This document shows, in pieces, positions 43,278 through 53,300 of a DNA stretch of 64,000 bases (position 1 is the stretch's first letter; the number at the start of each line of letters is the position of its first letter). Location: the NCBI RefSeq assembly GCF_000620145.1, contig NZ_JHVM01000015.1, positions 1-64,000 on the forward strand, given 5' to 3'. Under the pieces are notes generated by a model. The model made no database searches. It was not told where the DNA came from and was given only the letters and a program-made list of their open reading frames with translations. Both the position numbers and the translations under genes were made by a program. The DNA is from Deefgea rivuli DSM 18356. GTDB lineage: Bacteria > Pseudomonadota > Gammaproteobacteria > Burkholderiales > Chitinibacteraceae.

Positions 43278-45647
43278 TTAAAACCCTGGAAACTTAAATG
43301 CGCTACTAATCGGCTTGCCTTTGCGCGCGCGTTTGCCGATGTACGGTGCCATTTCGTTTTCGTTCAACACCCACTCGACCGCTTTGCCACGGTTCACGAC
43401 ATTAATGGTGAGTGTGATTCCATCGCAAACCGTAATCGCGCCGAGTTGATCTTTATCATCCAAGGCCATCGTAATCACCCCACGCCCGCCGCCAGTGAGC
43501 TGCTTAAATTCGCTATACGGGAAAAGATGCAGTTTTCCAGCTTTAGAAAGGCAGGCAACAATCGATGTTTCACGTGGAACAAACGTCGTAACGCGCAGCA
43601 ATGTTTCGCCTTCATCGAGCGTCAAAAAGGCTTTACCGGCCTTTTGGCGGCTGAGCAGGTTATCAAACTGGCAAGCAAAACCGTAACCGCTGGAATTTGC
43701 AATCACGACCCATTCGCCCATTTTCGCTGCCAGCATTTGCGTAATGCGTGTTTTAGCGACTAAATCGACCAAAGTCGTCACTGGCACACCATCACCGCGA
43801 CCACCCGGAACGACGGAGGCTTGAATGGAATACACGCGACCATCGCTGCCAAATAGCGCAATTTGGTCAATCGTGCGGCATTCAATCGCCGCCAATTGGC
43901 TGTCGCCATCTTTAAACGTCAGGCTTTGCAAATCAAGACCGTGACCTTGGCGCGCACGCAACCAGCCTTTTTCCGACAGAATAATCGTGACCGGCTCATC
44001 AACGACAGCCACTTCGGCGACTGCGCGCTCGGCGTGTTCAATCAGCGTGCGGCGTGGATCGGCGTATTTCTTTTTATCTGCTTCAATTTCTTTGATAATT
44101 TGTTTTTGCATCGCAGCTGGATTGGCGAGCAAGTTTTCTAACTCGGCTTTTTCATCACGCAGCGTGCTGAGTTCTTGCTCAATCTTGATGCCTTCAAGGC
44201 GCGCCAATTGGCGCAGGCGAATTTCAAGAATGTCTTCAGCTTGCCGCTCAGACAGATTAAACGCCTCCATCAACGCGGATTTTGGTTCATCTGAATGTCG
44301 GATAATCCGAATCACTTCGTCGATATTCAGCAGAACCAGCAAGCGGCCTTCTAAGATATGAATCCGATCATCGACTTGACCAAGGCGATGTTGGCAGCGG
44401 CGCGTGACGGTGACAAAGCGGAAAGCGATCCACTCTGAAATCAAATCTTTTAGCGTTTTCTGCCCTGGGCGACCATCCAGACCAATCGTCACCATATTGA
44501 TCGACAAACTGCTTTCTAGCGATGTATGCGCCAGCAGCAGATTCATCAAATCGTCCGAATTTTGCCGCGATGATTTTGGCTCGAATACCAAACGCACCGC
44601 TTTGTCTTTGCCCGATTCATCGCGCACGCGATCCAGTACGCTGAGGATCAATTGCTTGGTTTGCACTTGATCTTGGCTGAGTGCTTTTTTGCCCTTCTTC
44701 ACTTTCGGATTGGTGAGTTCTTCGATTTCTTCCAGCACTTTTTGCGTCGACGTGCCGTGCGGCAATTCGGTGACGACCATTTGCCATTGGCCGCGCGCGA
44801 GTTCTTCTTTTTCCCAACGCGCGCGCACTTTCAAGCTACCGCGACCATTTTCGTACGCAGTGGCGATGTCTTTGTGCGAAGAAATAATTTGCCCGCCGCC
44901 CGGTAAATCAGGGCCTTGGATATAAGTGAGTAATTCGGCAGTGGAGAGTTTCGGATTGCGAATCAAGGCGATGCTGGCATCAGCGACTTCACCTAGATTG
45001 TGCGATGGCATTTCGGTCGCCATGCCGACTGCAATCCCTGATGCGCCATTGAGCAGCAACATCGGCAAACGCGCAGGCAATAACACGGGCTCTTGGAATG
45101 CGCCGTCGTAGTTCGGTGTGAAATCGGTCGTGCCTTTGTCCAACTCACCGAGCAGCAAATCGGCCACTGGCGTTAAACGCGCCTCGGTGTAACGATAAGC
45201 CGCAGCGCCGTCGCCGTCGCGCGAACCAAAATTGCCGTGGCCGTCGATCAATGGATAACGTAGCGAGAAATCTTGCGCAATCCGCACTAGCGCATCGTAG
45301 GCCGATTGATCGCCATGCGGATGGTATTTACCCAACACGTCACCGACAATCCGTGCCGATTTCATTGGCTTGGCGGTCGAGCTTAAGCCCAACTCGTGCA
45401 TCGCATATAAAATCCGCCGCTGCACCGGTTTTTGCCCGTCTTCAATTTGCGGCAAAGCACGACTTTTCACCACGCTCATTGCGTATTCGAGATAGCTTTT
45501 CTCAGCGTATAAACCCAGTTGCACCGATTCGCCATCGTCGGGCGTGGTAGAGACTTGCGTGGCAATAAACCGCGCCGCGCCGCCCTGGCTCGGTGCAGGT
45601 AGTTCGGGAAGCGTTTCTTCTACGGAAGTGAGCAAATCATCAGACAT
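43278..45647 (-). CDS. parC: DNA topoisomerase IV subunit A
   Basis: The 789-residue protein has an N-terminal extension of about 34 residues compared with E. coli ParC. The catalytic tyrosine is Y153 in [11 protein letters not shown]. The quinolone region reads [14 protein letters not shown], with Gln114 and Asp118 where E. coli has Ser80 and Glu84. [18 protein letters not shown] separates it from GyrA. The C-terminal domain has degenerate blades ([18 protein letters not shown]). With ParE it decatenates daughter chromosomes. A parS site lies inside the coding region at 43566. Confidence 0.94.
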   Translation of the reverse strand: MSDDLLTSVEETLPELPAPSQGGAARFIATQVSTTPDDGESVQLGLYAEKSYLEYAMSVVKSRALPQIEDGQKPVQRRILYAMHELGLSSTAKPMKSARIVGDVLGKYHPHGDQSAYDALVRIAQDFSLRYPLIDGHGNFGSRDGDGAAAYRYTEARLTPVADLLLGELDKGTTDFTPNYDGAFQEPVLLPARLPMLLLNGASGIAVGMATEMPSHNLGEVADASIALIRNPKLSTAELLTYIQGPDLPGGGQIISSHKDIATAYENGRGSLKVRARWEKEELARGQWQMVVTELPHGTSTQKVLEEIEELTNPKVKKGKKALSQDQVQTKQLILSVLDRVRDESGKDKAVRLVFEPKSSRQNSDDLMNLLLAHTSLESSLSINMVTIGLDGRPGQKTLKDLISEWIAFRFVTVTRRCQHRLGQVDDRIHILEGRLLVLLNIDEVIRIIRHSDEPKSALMEAFNLSERQAEDILEIRLRQLARLEGIKIEQELSTLRDEKAELENLLANPAAMQKQIIKEIEADKKKYADPRRTLIEHAERAVAEVAVVDEPVTIILSEKGWLRARQGHGLDLQSLTFKDGDSQLAAIECRTIDQIALFGSDGRVYSIQASVVPGGRGDGVPVTTLVDLVAKTRITQMLAAKMGEWVVIANSSGYGFACQFDNLLSRQKAGKAFLTLDEGETLLRVTTFVPRETSIVACLSKAGKLHLFPYSEFKQLTGGGRGVITMALDDKDQLGAITVCDGITLTINVVNRGKAVEWVLNENEMAPYIGKRARKGKPISSAFKFPGF
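43566..43581. other. parS site within parC
   Basis: TGTTTCACGTGGAACA; the reverse strand reads TGTTCCACGTGAAACA, which meets the consensus TGTTNCACGTGAAACA without mismatch. Confidence 0.85.
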
Positions 45648-45807
45648 GGATCAAAGGCCAAAGTGAATCTAGCCCCGTATTCTATCTGCCTCGCGGCCTT
45701 GGTTCAAAGCGGTAACGACAAACAACAGTATATATATCGGATTCAAGCCCACCTGAGCATTGCTGCTATAGTTAAACCAGCCTATTTTTTGCCAGACTGA
45801 GCTTGAA

Positions 45808-48345
45808 TTGCCAAATAAAATTTCTCTCAGATTCGCTGTGAGCTTCGCCTTTGCGGCGCTACTGTGCCTAGCGCTCTGGCTCAGCAGCACCTTGCAATTA
45901 CGCAACCAAGAAAAAGTTTTGCTCAGCTTAGGCGACAAAGTGATGTCGGCCGAAGTTTACGATGTACAGCGCAGCTTGCTCAACTTCCTTTACATCCCAG
46001 AGCAAAGCAATAAAATTATGGCCGGTCTCATCGAGACGATGCAGCTCAAGCCAGTGGATGATTTGTCCATGCTTGATGCGCCATTACGCATCACTTTTGA
46101 GCAAACTTTGCGCGAAAAAACCGCACTCAGCGTCATTGGTTTTGGCTCGATGTCGGGCAGCTTTATTGCTTTACGCCGCGCCGAGCAAAGCTCGACATTT
46201 AATCTGATGCTGAAAGACGCCAGAACACAACAGCAATTGCACATTTATCCAGGCCTGCAAGCTGATACGCCAAACGCGCGGATTGATAATTACGACCCCA
46301 GAACCCGCCCGTGGTTTTTGCCGGTTATCCAGCAGCGCAGCATGTTGTGGTCGGATATTTATAGCAATATCGATGAAAAACAAGCAGTAACGATTTCCAA
46401 TTCATTGCCGGTTTTTGATGCTCAGCAGCAATTAGTAGGCGTGCTGGTCAGTGATATTCGCATTGATCAATTTAATCAGCTTTTACTCAAACAAGTGAAT
46501 TTGGGCACGGGTGCCATTTTTATTCTGGATCAAGACGCTCGCCTTATTGCTCACTCCTCAATGGACAGCGTACTCTCCAGCGGCAGTACCGCCACCCAAC
46601 CCGGCCAGCGCCAACTCGCGAGCGAAAGTAAAAATCCGCTGATTCGTGCAGCCAGCAGCCAGCTGCAGCAGGATGATCACTTTAGCTTTTACAACAATAA
46701 AGATCGTATCTACGCCCGCATTGTGCCACTCACCCATCCGGGCGGGATTAATTGGCGCATCGTTGTATTAATTCCTGAAAAAGATCTCGTTGGCGCGCTT
46801 CGGCATGAGCAGCGACTCACGACCCTATTTATTTTATTCATCGGCCTGGGGATTGCGATCCTCGGTTGGTTTGTACTCGGGCGGATTACCCATCCGATTA
46901 TCTCCACCGCCCAAGCCGCAGAAAAACTCGGTCAAGCTGATTGGCAAGCCATTCCAACACCGCGAATTCAATTGCGCGAAACCGCGCTACTCACGCACAC
47001 CTTTAACGATATGGCCGCCAAGCTCGCTCTATCCTTCAAGCAATTGAATCGGCAAATTCGTTTTGATGCGATGACTGGATTGATGAATCGCAACGGGCTT
47101 GCGGTAGCCGTGAACGATTGGTCATTCGCACCGGCGGATCAACAGCTGATGCTATTAATCGGTCTGGATGGCTATCGCGCCATCAACGACAGCGTAGGGC
47201 ATGCACTGGGCGATGCGCTCTTGCAATCGATCGCCGTGCGCCTACAGCAACACGTTCCCGCCAATGCCTTACTGGCGCGCACCGCCGGTGCTGAATTTAC
47301 AATTTTAATGTCAGAAATCAATAGCAACGACGATGCGATTCACACCACATTGCGTTATCTCGCCTATTTTTCCGAAGCCTTTCAAGCCGCCGAATCGGCC
47401 GATGAAGTACTAGTCACCGCATCAATTGGCGTTGTACACGGTCACTTTGCACCTAGCAATTTAAACGAATGGCTGCGTAATAGCAGTGTGGCGCTCGGCA
47501 AAGCCAAGGCCAAAGGTTTTGGCTCTTACACCCTCTTTGAAGAAGCGATGGTTGAACAATCCATCGCCAGAACCCGCTTGATGACCGAACTCAGGCTAGC
47601 GCTAGAACGCGAAGAATTCCGCGTTTATTTCCAACCCGTCATTGATTTGCAAAACGGAGAAACAATCGGTGCCGAAGCGCTAATCCGCTGGGAAAGCCCA
47701 CGCGGCATGATTTCCCCCGGCGTGTTTATCCCCGCCGCCGAAGACTCAGGCCTTATTTTGCAAATCGGTAACTGGGTGTTGCGCGAATCATGCCAGCAAA
47801 TTGCCAATAAGCTCCAAGCGGGCTGGCGCAACGATTTCGACATTCACGTGAATGTGTCCGTGCGGCAACTGATTCAATCGGATTTTTATGAGCAATTACA
47901 GCAAATTCTGCAAGAAACCGGCCTCCCCGCGCACAATCTCACGCTAGAAATCACCGAATCGTGCTTAGTAACACAAAGCGAACTCGTTGCCAGCCTCATC
48001 AAACGCGTACGGCTTTTGGGCGTGGGCATTGCGATAGATGATTTTGGCACCGGCTATTCATCGTTGGCGTATTTACACCAATTTGACTTTGATTACCTCA
48101 AAATCGACCAATCGTTCATCGCGCGGATGCTGGAAAACCTTCAGGACGAAGCCATTGTTGCCGCCATTATCAATATGGCCGCCGGCTTTAAAGTCATTCT
48201 AGTCGGCGAAGGCATCGAGACCGAAGCCCAAGCCAACCGCCTGCGCGAACTCGGTTGCCAACGCGTACAAGGCTACTACTTCGGTCGCCCGATACCACTG
48301 GCCGATTGGCCAGAATTAAAAACAGCACCGCAATTGAATACTTAG
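45808..48345 (+). CDS. Membrane dCache receptor with degenerate GGDEF and active-type EAL
   Basis: The 845-residue protein starts at a TTG with GAG 6-7 bp upstream; the next Met would remove the first membrane helix. A helix at about 7-25, a double-Cache periplasmic sensor (about 50-300; ARIDNYDPRTRPWF and AVTISNSLPVFD are typical), a second helix (about 335-355), HAMP, GGDEF and EAL follow. The GGDEF signature is AGAEF, so cyclase activity is unlikely. The EAL domain is intact: GAEALIRW, VNVSVRQL, EITESC, IDDFGTGYSS, YLKIDQSF, GEGIET. It probably degrades c-di-GMP when an exterior ligand binds. Confidence 0.87.
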   Translation: MPNKISLRFAVSFAFAALLCLALWLSSTLQLRNQEKVLLSLGDKVMSAEVYDVQRSLLNFLYIPEQSNKIMAGLIETMQLKPVDDLSMLDAPLRITFEQTLREKTALSVIGFGSMSGSFIALRRAEQSSTFNLMLKDARTQQQLHIYPGLQADTPNARIDNYDPRTRPWFLPVIQQRSMLWSDIYSNIDEKQAVTISNSLPVFDAQQQLVGVLVSDIRIDQFNQLLLKQVNLGTGAIFILDQDARLIAHSSMDSVLSSGSTATQPGQRQLASESKNPLIRAASSQLQQDDHFSFYNNKDRIYARIVPLTHPGGINWRIVVLIPEKDLVGALRHEQRLTTLFILFIGLGIAILGWFVLGRITHPIISTAQAAEKLGQADWQAIPTPRIQLRETALLTHTFNDMAAKLALSFKQLNRQIRFDAMTGLMNRNGLAVAVNDWSFAPADQQLMLLIGLDGYRAINDSVGHALGDALLQSIAVRLQQHVPANALLARTAGAEFTILMSEINSNDDAIHTTLRYLAYFSEAFQAAESADEVLVTASIGVVHGHFAPSNLNEWLRNSSVALGKAKAKGFGSYTLFEEAMVEQSIARTRLMTELRLALEREEFRVYFQPVIDLQNGETIGAEALIRWESPRGMISPGVFIPAAEDSGLILQIGNWVLRESCQQIANKLQAGWRNDFDIHVNVSVRQLIQSDFYEQLQQILQETGLPAHNLTLEITESCLVTQSELVASLIKRVRLLGVGIAIDDFGTGYSSLAYLHQFDFDYLKIDQSFIARMLENLQDEAIVAAIINMAAGFKVILVGEGIETEAQANRLRELGCQRVQGYYFGRPIPLADWPELKTAPQLNT

Positions 48346-48353
48346 AAAACACT

Positions 48354-48402
48354 AGGGTATATTAATAAATGCATTAAAGAATAATGCGCACAGCTATATA
48401 CC
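48354..48402. repeat. 51-bp palindromic repeat (GGTATAT type)
   Basis: GGTATAT (48356-48362) and ATATACC (48396-48402), with a perfect inner hairpin GCATTA-AAGAA-TAATGC (48371-48387). It lies between the convergent EAL and M14 genes. Confidence 0.88.
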
Positions 48403-48426
48403 AAAGCACCATAAACATCAGTTCCC

Positions 48427-49380
48427 CTAGCGCATAGCAAAATCAATCGCCGCACACACAGTCACCACTTGCGCTTGATTGCATTGCGCGGGGCTGGCGT
48501 TGGGACTATCGGGATAGACTTCGGTGGTGGTGACGTACACGGCGTCGGTCATGCCGCCGCATAAACCTAGCGCTTTCTTGGCGTAGTTGATGACGCCGAG
48601 TTGTTCTAGCGGCGCGCCAATGAGTCGACCTTGTACATCGGCCGCAGCAATGTGCGTCACTTGGCTGACGGCGGCGATTAAGGCGCGTTGAAATTCCGGC
48701 TCGGGCTTTTCGCTGTCGCCGACCAAATAAAATCCATCTGGAATGTCGTGATAGTCAAATGCCACGCCATCGCGGGCAGCTTTGGCGGGGCCAAATTCGC
48801 TGTTATCGGTATCGGTAGTTTCGTGCAGGTCGATATGCACCAACACCTTGCCTGCTTGCGCCTTCACCAACGCACTCGCCGCTGCGGCTTCAGCCGAAGC
48901 ACTACCAGAGGTAAAAGAGCGATTCGGGTCAATCGCATTCGGGTTCCAGCGGTTCACCGTTTCATAGCCCCACGGGCTGATACAGGGCAACACCAGCAGA
49001 TTGACGTGCGCGCTGTAATGGCTAAAGTGCTGCGCAATAAATTGCAACGCGCCTTGCACGCCGCTGGTTTCATAGCCATGCACGCCGCCCGTTACCAGCA
49101 CGGTTGGCCGCTCTGCCTGCCACAGTCGGCTGCGCACCGCAAACAGCGGATATTGCGCGAAACCCTGAGCCTGATAATCCAAGACGCCGTATTCGACCAG
49201 TTCGGCCACATCCGCCAGCGGTGAATCTCTATCCAACAGCAAGGCGGTTAATGGCGTGACGACGTCAAACAGATAGCTACGCTGAATGGTCTGCTGCGCC
49301 AGCCAAGCCGCGCGTTCCGCAGCGCCCCAAGCTTTGCCGAGCGTGCCTATGGGGTAGTAGAAGTTGATCGCATTTGTCAT
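48427..49380 (-). CDS. M14-family metallocarboxypeptidase
   Basis: The 317-residue protein has the zinc motif GGVHGYET (HxxE) near residue 97, SPWGYETVNRWNPNAIDPNRSF and the third ligand in HIDLHETTDTDNSEF. This is the M14/succinylglutamate-desuccinylase superfamily, closest to small bacterial M14 proteins. The N-terminal 80 residues carry no signal peptide. Substrate unknown: peptide or N-acyl amino acid. Confidence 0.82.
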   Translation of the reverse strand: MTNAINFYYPIGTLGKAWGAAERAAWLAQQTIQRSYLFDVVTPLTALLLDRDSPLADVAELVEYGVLDYQAQGFAQYPLFAVRSRLWQAERPTVLVTGGVHGYETSGVQGALQFIAQHFSHYSAHVNLLVLPCISPWGYETVNRWNPNAIDPNRSFTSGSASAEAAAASALVKAQAGKVLVHIDLHETTDTDNSEFGPAKAARDGVAFDYHDIPDGFYLVGDSEKPEPEFQRALIAAVSQVTHIAAADVQGRLIGAPLEQLGVINYAKKALGLCGGMTDAVYVTTTEVYPDSPNASPAQCNQAQVVTVCAAIDFAMR

Positions 49381-49473
49381 TTGAGTTCACCGAATGATTA
49401 AGGGTTGCTGCCACTATAAGCCGCTGCGCGATACTTAGGCAGTGGGGATATGGGCAAGCTTGCGCAACAATGC

Positions 49474-49499
49474 AAAAAGGAGCCCGCAGGCTCCTTTTT
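49474..49499. terminator. Bidirectional terminator
   Basis: AAAAAGGAGCC-CGCA-GGCTCCTTTTT, just after the stop of the binding-protein gene ending at 49520. Confidence 0.9.
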
Positions 49500-49519
49500 C
49501 ATCATCACAATCGTCGTGA

Positions 49520-50722
49520 TTATTTCGCTGCGGCTGCGCCACCAACGACTTCGAGGATTTCCCATTTGCCGTCTTTCACGGTGTAAACAGTGATCGCGCC
49601 GTTGTTGATATCGCCTTTGGCATCAAAAGAAATCGGGCCAGTTACGCCTTCGTATTTCACTCCGGCCATTTTCGGCAAGTATTTCGCAGGCTCAGTCGAA
49701 CCCGCTTCTTGCATGGCTTTGACCATCACGTGCACTGAATCGTAGCTATACGGTGAATACAATTGCACATCAGTGCCAAATTTGGTTTTGTATTTTTCTA
49801 AGAACGCTTTACCGCCAGCGAGCTGGTCTTTCGGTGTTCCTGGGCTGGTTGCGTACATGCCTTCAGCATCGCCAGCAGCGAGTTTGATAAATTCTGGCGT
49901 TTGCGCGCCATCACCGCCCATGACTTTGGCTTCTACGCCCAGCTTTTTAGCTTGTTTTTTCAGCGGCGCGGCTTGTGCATCCATACCGCCGTAGAAAATC
50001 AAATCCGGTTTGGCTGATTTAATGCTGGTCAATACCGCGTTGAAATCGGTTTCTTGGTTGTTAGTAAATTCACGCTTCACGATTTCCGCGCCAGCGGCTT
50101 TCGCAGCGATTTCAAATTCATCGGCCAAGCCTTGGCCGTAGGCAGTGCGGTCGTCGACAATCGCGATTTTTTTCGCGCCCAGTTTATTGACGGCATATTG
50201 ACCGAGCACTTTGCCTTGCTGCGCATCATTCGCCATGACGCGGAATGCAGTTTTGAAACCTTGATTGGTATACGCAACAGCAGTCGCTGAAGGTGAAATT
50301 TGTACAATACCGGCGTCAGAATAAATTTTTGATGCTGGAATCGTTGTCCCTGAATTCATATGGCCGATCACGCCAGCGACTTTGGCATCAACAAAACGCT
50401 GCGCCACATTGGTCGCCGTTTTTGGATCGCCTTGGTCATCTTCCGACAGCATCACTAGCTTCATTTTCTTGCCAGCAATGTCCACGCCGCCTGCGGCATT
50501 GATTTCGTCCATCGCCAATTGCACGCCGTTTTCGATGTCTTTACCGAAATGCGCGGCTGGGCCGGTGAGCGCGGCGGCGTTACCGATTTTAATCACGTCG
50601 CTATCCGCTGCAGCTTCTACCACAGGCGCGCTGGCCGTTTCAGTGCCCACTGGCGCTTGTTTACCACATGCCGCAAGGCCAACAATGGCCGCAGCCATTA
50701 ATGTATAGGACGCGATTTTCAT
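49520..50722 (-). CDS. Branched-chain amino acid-type ABC binding lipoprotein (LivJ-like)
   Basis: From the ATG at 50722 the protein has about 400 residues. Its lipoprotein signal ends VGLAAC. The family I periplasmic fold shows IKIGNAAALTGPAAHFGKDIENGVQLAMDEINAAGG, SEDDQGDPKTATNVAQRFVDAKVAGVIGHMNSGTT and AIVDDRTAYGQGLA. Members bind Leu/Ile/Val or related ligands. The usual livHMGF permease and ATPase genes are not in the window. A terminator follows. Confidence 0.9.
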   Translation of the reverse strand: MKIASYTLMAAAIVGLAACGKQAPVGTETASAPVVEAAADSDVIKIGNAAALTGPAAHFGKDIENGVQLAMDEINAAGGVDIAGKKMKLVMLSEDDQGDPKTATNVAQRFVDAKVAGVIGHMNSGTTIPASKIYSDAGIVQISPSATAVAYTNQGFKTAFRVMANDAQQGKVLGQYAVNKLGAKKIAIVDDRTAYGQGLADEFEIAAKAAGAEIVKREFTNNQETDFNAVLTSIKSAKPDLIFYGGMDAQAAPLKKQAKKLGVEAKVMGGDGAQTPEFIKLAAGDAEGMYATSPGTPKDQLAGGKAFLEKYKTKFGTDVQLYSPYSYDSVHVMVKAMQEAGSTEPAKYLPKMAGVKYEGVTGPISFDAKGDINNGAITVYTVKDGKWEILEVVGGAAAAK

Positions 50723-50737
50723 TTGAGAGAATTCCAA

Positions 50738-51054
50738 AGCAGATAAAAAATGGGCCTACGCCCAGCAGAAATACGCCTGCCAGTCGCATTATTGAATGGC
50801 GAAAACGGCAACGAGCACAACGCTCACACAGCTAAGCCAATGTATTACAAAGTATGTCGGAATCATGCAGCAGCGCCGCACTTTGGAGAACTAGGGTATT
50901 CCTGTAGCCTCGCCGCTTTCATACTCAGGCAGCATGGTGTTATAGCTGGCAATAGGCTTAATTTGCACGGCGGCAAGTCACTTGAAATCACCTTAGAGTT
51001 GGCTCAGATTTGCCCGCGAAAACCTGTTGCAAATCAATTGACGCCCATAAACAG
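50738..51054. other. Gene-poor stretch
   Basis: About 320 bp between the LivJ-like gene and the next terminator. I see no convincing gene, repeat or RNA here. It must hold the promoter of the LivJ-like gene. Confidence 0.5.
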
Positions 51055-51083
51055 AAAAAGCCCCAACGCTGGCGTTGAGGCTT
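51055..51083 (-). terminator. Terminator of the binding-protein gene at 51102
   Basis: On the minus strand AAGCCTCAACGC-CA-GCGTTGGGGCTTTTT, 19 bp after the stop. Confidence 0.87.
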
Positions 51084-51101
51084 GTTCAATCTGTACTGCT
51101 T

Positions 51102-51929
51102 TTATAAAATTTGCAGCACGAAATATTTGTACTGCATTTCTTTGTATTGCCCAGATTTAATTAGCTTATCCAGCGCTAAATTAAATTTGGCCTGCATTTC
51201 AACATTCTCTTTGCCGACCGCAATCGCTTCACCACGGCCAAGGCGTGGATCAGTTTTGATGATATTGCCCACATAATTATACTGTGCAGCATGAGCGGGT
51301 TCGCGCAAGAATTCACCAAACACGGCGCTGTCGCCAAAAGCGAAATTAATTTCATCTTTTTTCAGGCCATCGAGTAAAGCCTCAGCATCGGCGTAGCGTT
51401 TGATTTTGACTTTATTGGCATCAAACTCGGTTTTGAGATAATCATCAAACGTGGTTTTTTCAACGACGCCCAGCGTTTTACCCTGCAAGCGATCGGCGGT
51501 CATTACGGGAAATAAAAACTGCTGTTTATTATTAGCCAAATACGCCGCCGGTACGTGTGCGTAGGGCTGCGTAAAGCTCACCAATTTTTCGCGCTCGTCA
51601 GTAATCGACATCGTCGCGATAATCGCGTCGGCTCTATTCTCTTGAATCGCCGGAATCAAAGCATCCCATTCATAGCGATCAATCGTGCATTTCACGGCCA
51701 TTTCTTTGCACAAAGCATTGGCTAAATCAATATTAAAACCAACCAGCTTATTATTCGAATCAACATATTCAAACGGCGGATATTTACCTTCCAACGCAAT
51801 CCGTAACGTCGTACCCGGCTCGGCGGTATTACTGGCTACAGCACTCGCCGTAGCCGGTTTTTGCCCCGCGCCAAAATACCAGGCCGGTAGCGCTAAAGCG
51901 GCAATAGCAATCACAATCCATTTCTTCAT
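51102..51929 (-). CDS. Periplasmic amino-acid-binding protein (SBP_bac_3, Lys/Arg/His type)
   Basis: The 275-residue protein has a signal peptide (about 1-24, ALALPAWYFGAG), then LRIALEGKYPPFEYVDSNNKLVGFNIDLANALC, DALIPAIQENRADAIIATMSITDEREKLVSFTQPY, which holds the substrate-clamp Arg and Asp, and GLKKDEINFAFGD. It resembles ArgT/HisJ proteins. No permease or ATPase gene is adjacent, as with the other two binding proteins in the window. Confidence 0.9.
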   Translation of the reverse strand: MKKWIVIAIAALALPAWYFGAGQKPATASAVASNTAEPGTTLRIALEGKYPPFEYVDSNNKLVGFNIDLANALCKEMAVKCTIDRYEWDALIPAIQENRADAIIATMSITDEREKLVSFTQPYAHVPAAYLANNKQQFLFPVMTADRLQGKTLGVVEKTTFDDYLKTEFDANKVKIKRYADAEALLDGLKKDEINFAFGDSAVFGEFLREPAHAAQYNYVGNIIKTDPRLGRGEAIAVGKENVEMQAKFNLALDKLIKSGQYKEMQYKYFVLQIL

Positions 51930-52164
51930 TTTCTCTGATCCTTACAGCATTAAGCGCCGCATCATACAGTGAAGAAGTGCGAATGAAATTGGGACTTCCC
52001 CGCAGGCGTGAGATAAATCTCAATTTAAGTGATGAGGCAAAAATCAGCCGTGACTTTGCCTGCAAAAGCGTCGCAATTTCAGCGCGGCATCGCAATGCAA
52101 AAGCGCGGGATTAGGATTGTTGGCTATACTGAGCGGATTAGAAAATTATCTTGTGGAGGCGCAG

Positions 52165-53241
52165 ATGTTCTTTGGTCAAAAAAAGCTGATCGACGATTTA
52201 TCCGAGCAAATTCGGGTACTGCAAATCGAAAATACCCAGCTCAAAAAAGAAAAAACCAAGCTGGAAAGCGATCAAATTTTTTTAGCTAGCCTGCAAACCC
52301 AAGACAATGGCGACGGCAAATACTATCAGTCCCTTTTTCAAACGATGGCGCAATTTGGCCAGTCGCTAGCGTCCTCATCCCACTCAATCGGCCATCTCAC
52401 CGACAAAATGAAAGAAGAACTGCGCTGCGCAGCTGCTTTATCGCGCGTGTCGAGTGACAATAGCCAAGCGATTACGACCATTGCCGCCAGCCTCAACCAG
52501 CTCTCGTCCACCGCAGCGCAATCGGTGACTGAGGTCGATAAACTTGATCAGCAATCCAATCAAATTAGTAGCATCGTGCAGTTGATTAAAGAAATCGCCG
52601 ATCAAACCAATCTGCTGGCGCTCAATGCGGCGATTGAAGCGGCGCGTGCTGGCGAGCAAGGCCGCGGCTTTGCCGTGGTGGCCGATGAAGTGCGAAAACT
52701 AGCCGAACGTACCAGCTCGGCCACCAAAGACATTAGCAAACTGGTCGGCGATATTCGCCACGAAACGCAATCAGTCAAAACCACGATGAACGCAATGGCC
52801 GAAGAAACCGCGCAATTTAGCGAAATGGGCAGCAATGCCGCAGCCGATATGGCGCTGCTCATTGAAGTATCGGGCGAAATGGAAGCTCTAGTCGGCAAGA
52901 ATATGCTCAATACTTTTGCTGAAGTCAGCAAACTCGATCATATCGCCTTCAAATTTAAAATTTACGAAGGCGTTTCGGGCGCGAACAGCAATCACGAAAC
53001 CAATGATCCGCATCAATGCCGCTTTGGCCGCTGGTATTACGAAGGCGAAGGCAAAGCACTCGCAGGCAACAATCCGGTCTACCGCGAGCTAGAAACCCCG
53101 CACAATGAAGTCCATCAAGCGGGAACTGCCGCGCTGAATGCTTGGCAAGCAGGGCAAAAACCGCAAGTGATTGATGCGCTGAATCGTATGGAAAACAGCA
53201 GCCAGAAAATGCTCAGCTTGTTGGATCGACTAATTGATTGA
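52165..53241 (+). CDS. Soluble methyl-accepting chemotaxis protein with CZB domain
   Basis: From the ATG at 52165, after GGAGG, the product has about 358 residues and no membrane segment. A coiled coil (about 8-40) leads to the signalling tip [41 protein letters not shown] near residues 145-185. The C-terminal zinc-binding CZB domain follows, with [29 protein letters not shown] and PHNEVHQAG, which supply the His-Cys-His-His set. CZB receptors sense zinc or hypochlorous acid through the reactive Cys and act on CheA or diguanylate cyclases. Confidence 0.92.
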   Translation: MFFGQKKLIDDLSEQIRVLQIENTQLKKEKTKLESDQIFLASLQTQDNGDGKYYQSLFQTMAQFGQSLASSSHSIGHLTDKMKEELRCAAALSRVSSDNSQAITTIAASLNQLSSTAAQSVTEVDKLDQQSNQISSIVQLIKEIADQTNLLALNAAIEAARAGEQGRGFAVVADEVRKLAERTSSATKDISKLVGDIRHETQSVKTTMNAMAEETAQFSEMGSNAAADMALLIEVSGEMEALVGKNMLNTFAEVSKLDHIAFKFKIYEGVSGANSNHETNDPHQCRFGRWYYEGEGKALAGNNPVYRELETPHNEVHQAGTAALNAWQAGQKPQVIDALNRMENSSQKMLSLLDRLID

Positions 53242-53300
53242 TTTAGGATTTGGCGGCAATCGGCCAACAGCGGAAGTCCGACCAAAAAATGGAATCTACC

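Noticed and set aside
47843-47860. ATTCACGTGAAT palindrome inside the EAL gene as a fifth parS
   Set aside because: It lacks the TGTTT/AAACA outer bases of parS and is fully explained by the codons of the conserved DIHVNVS motif.
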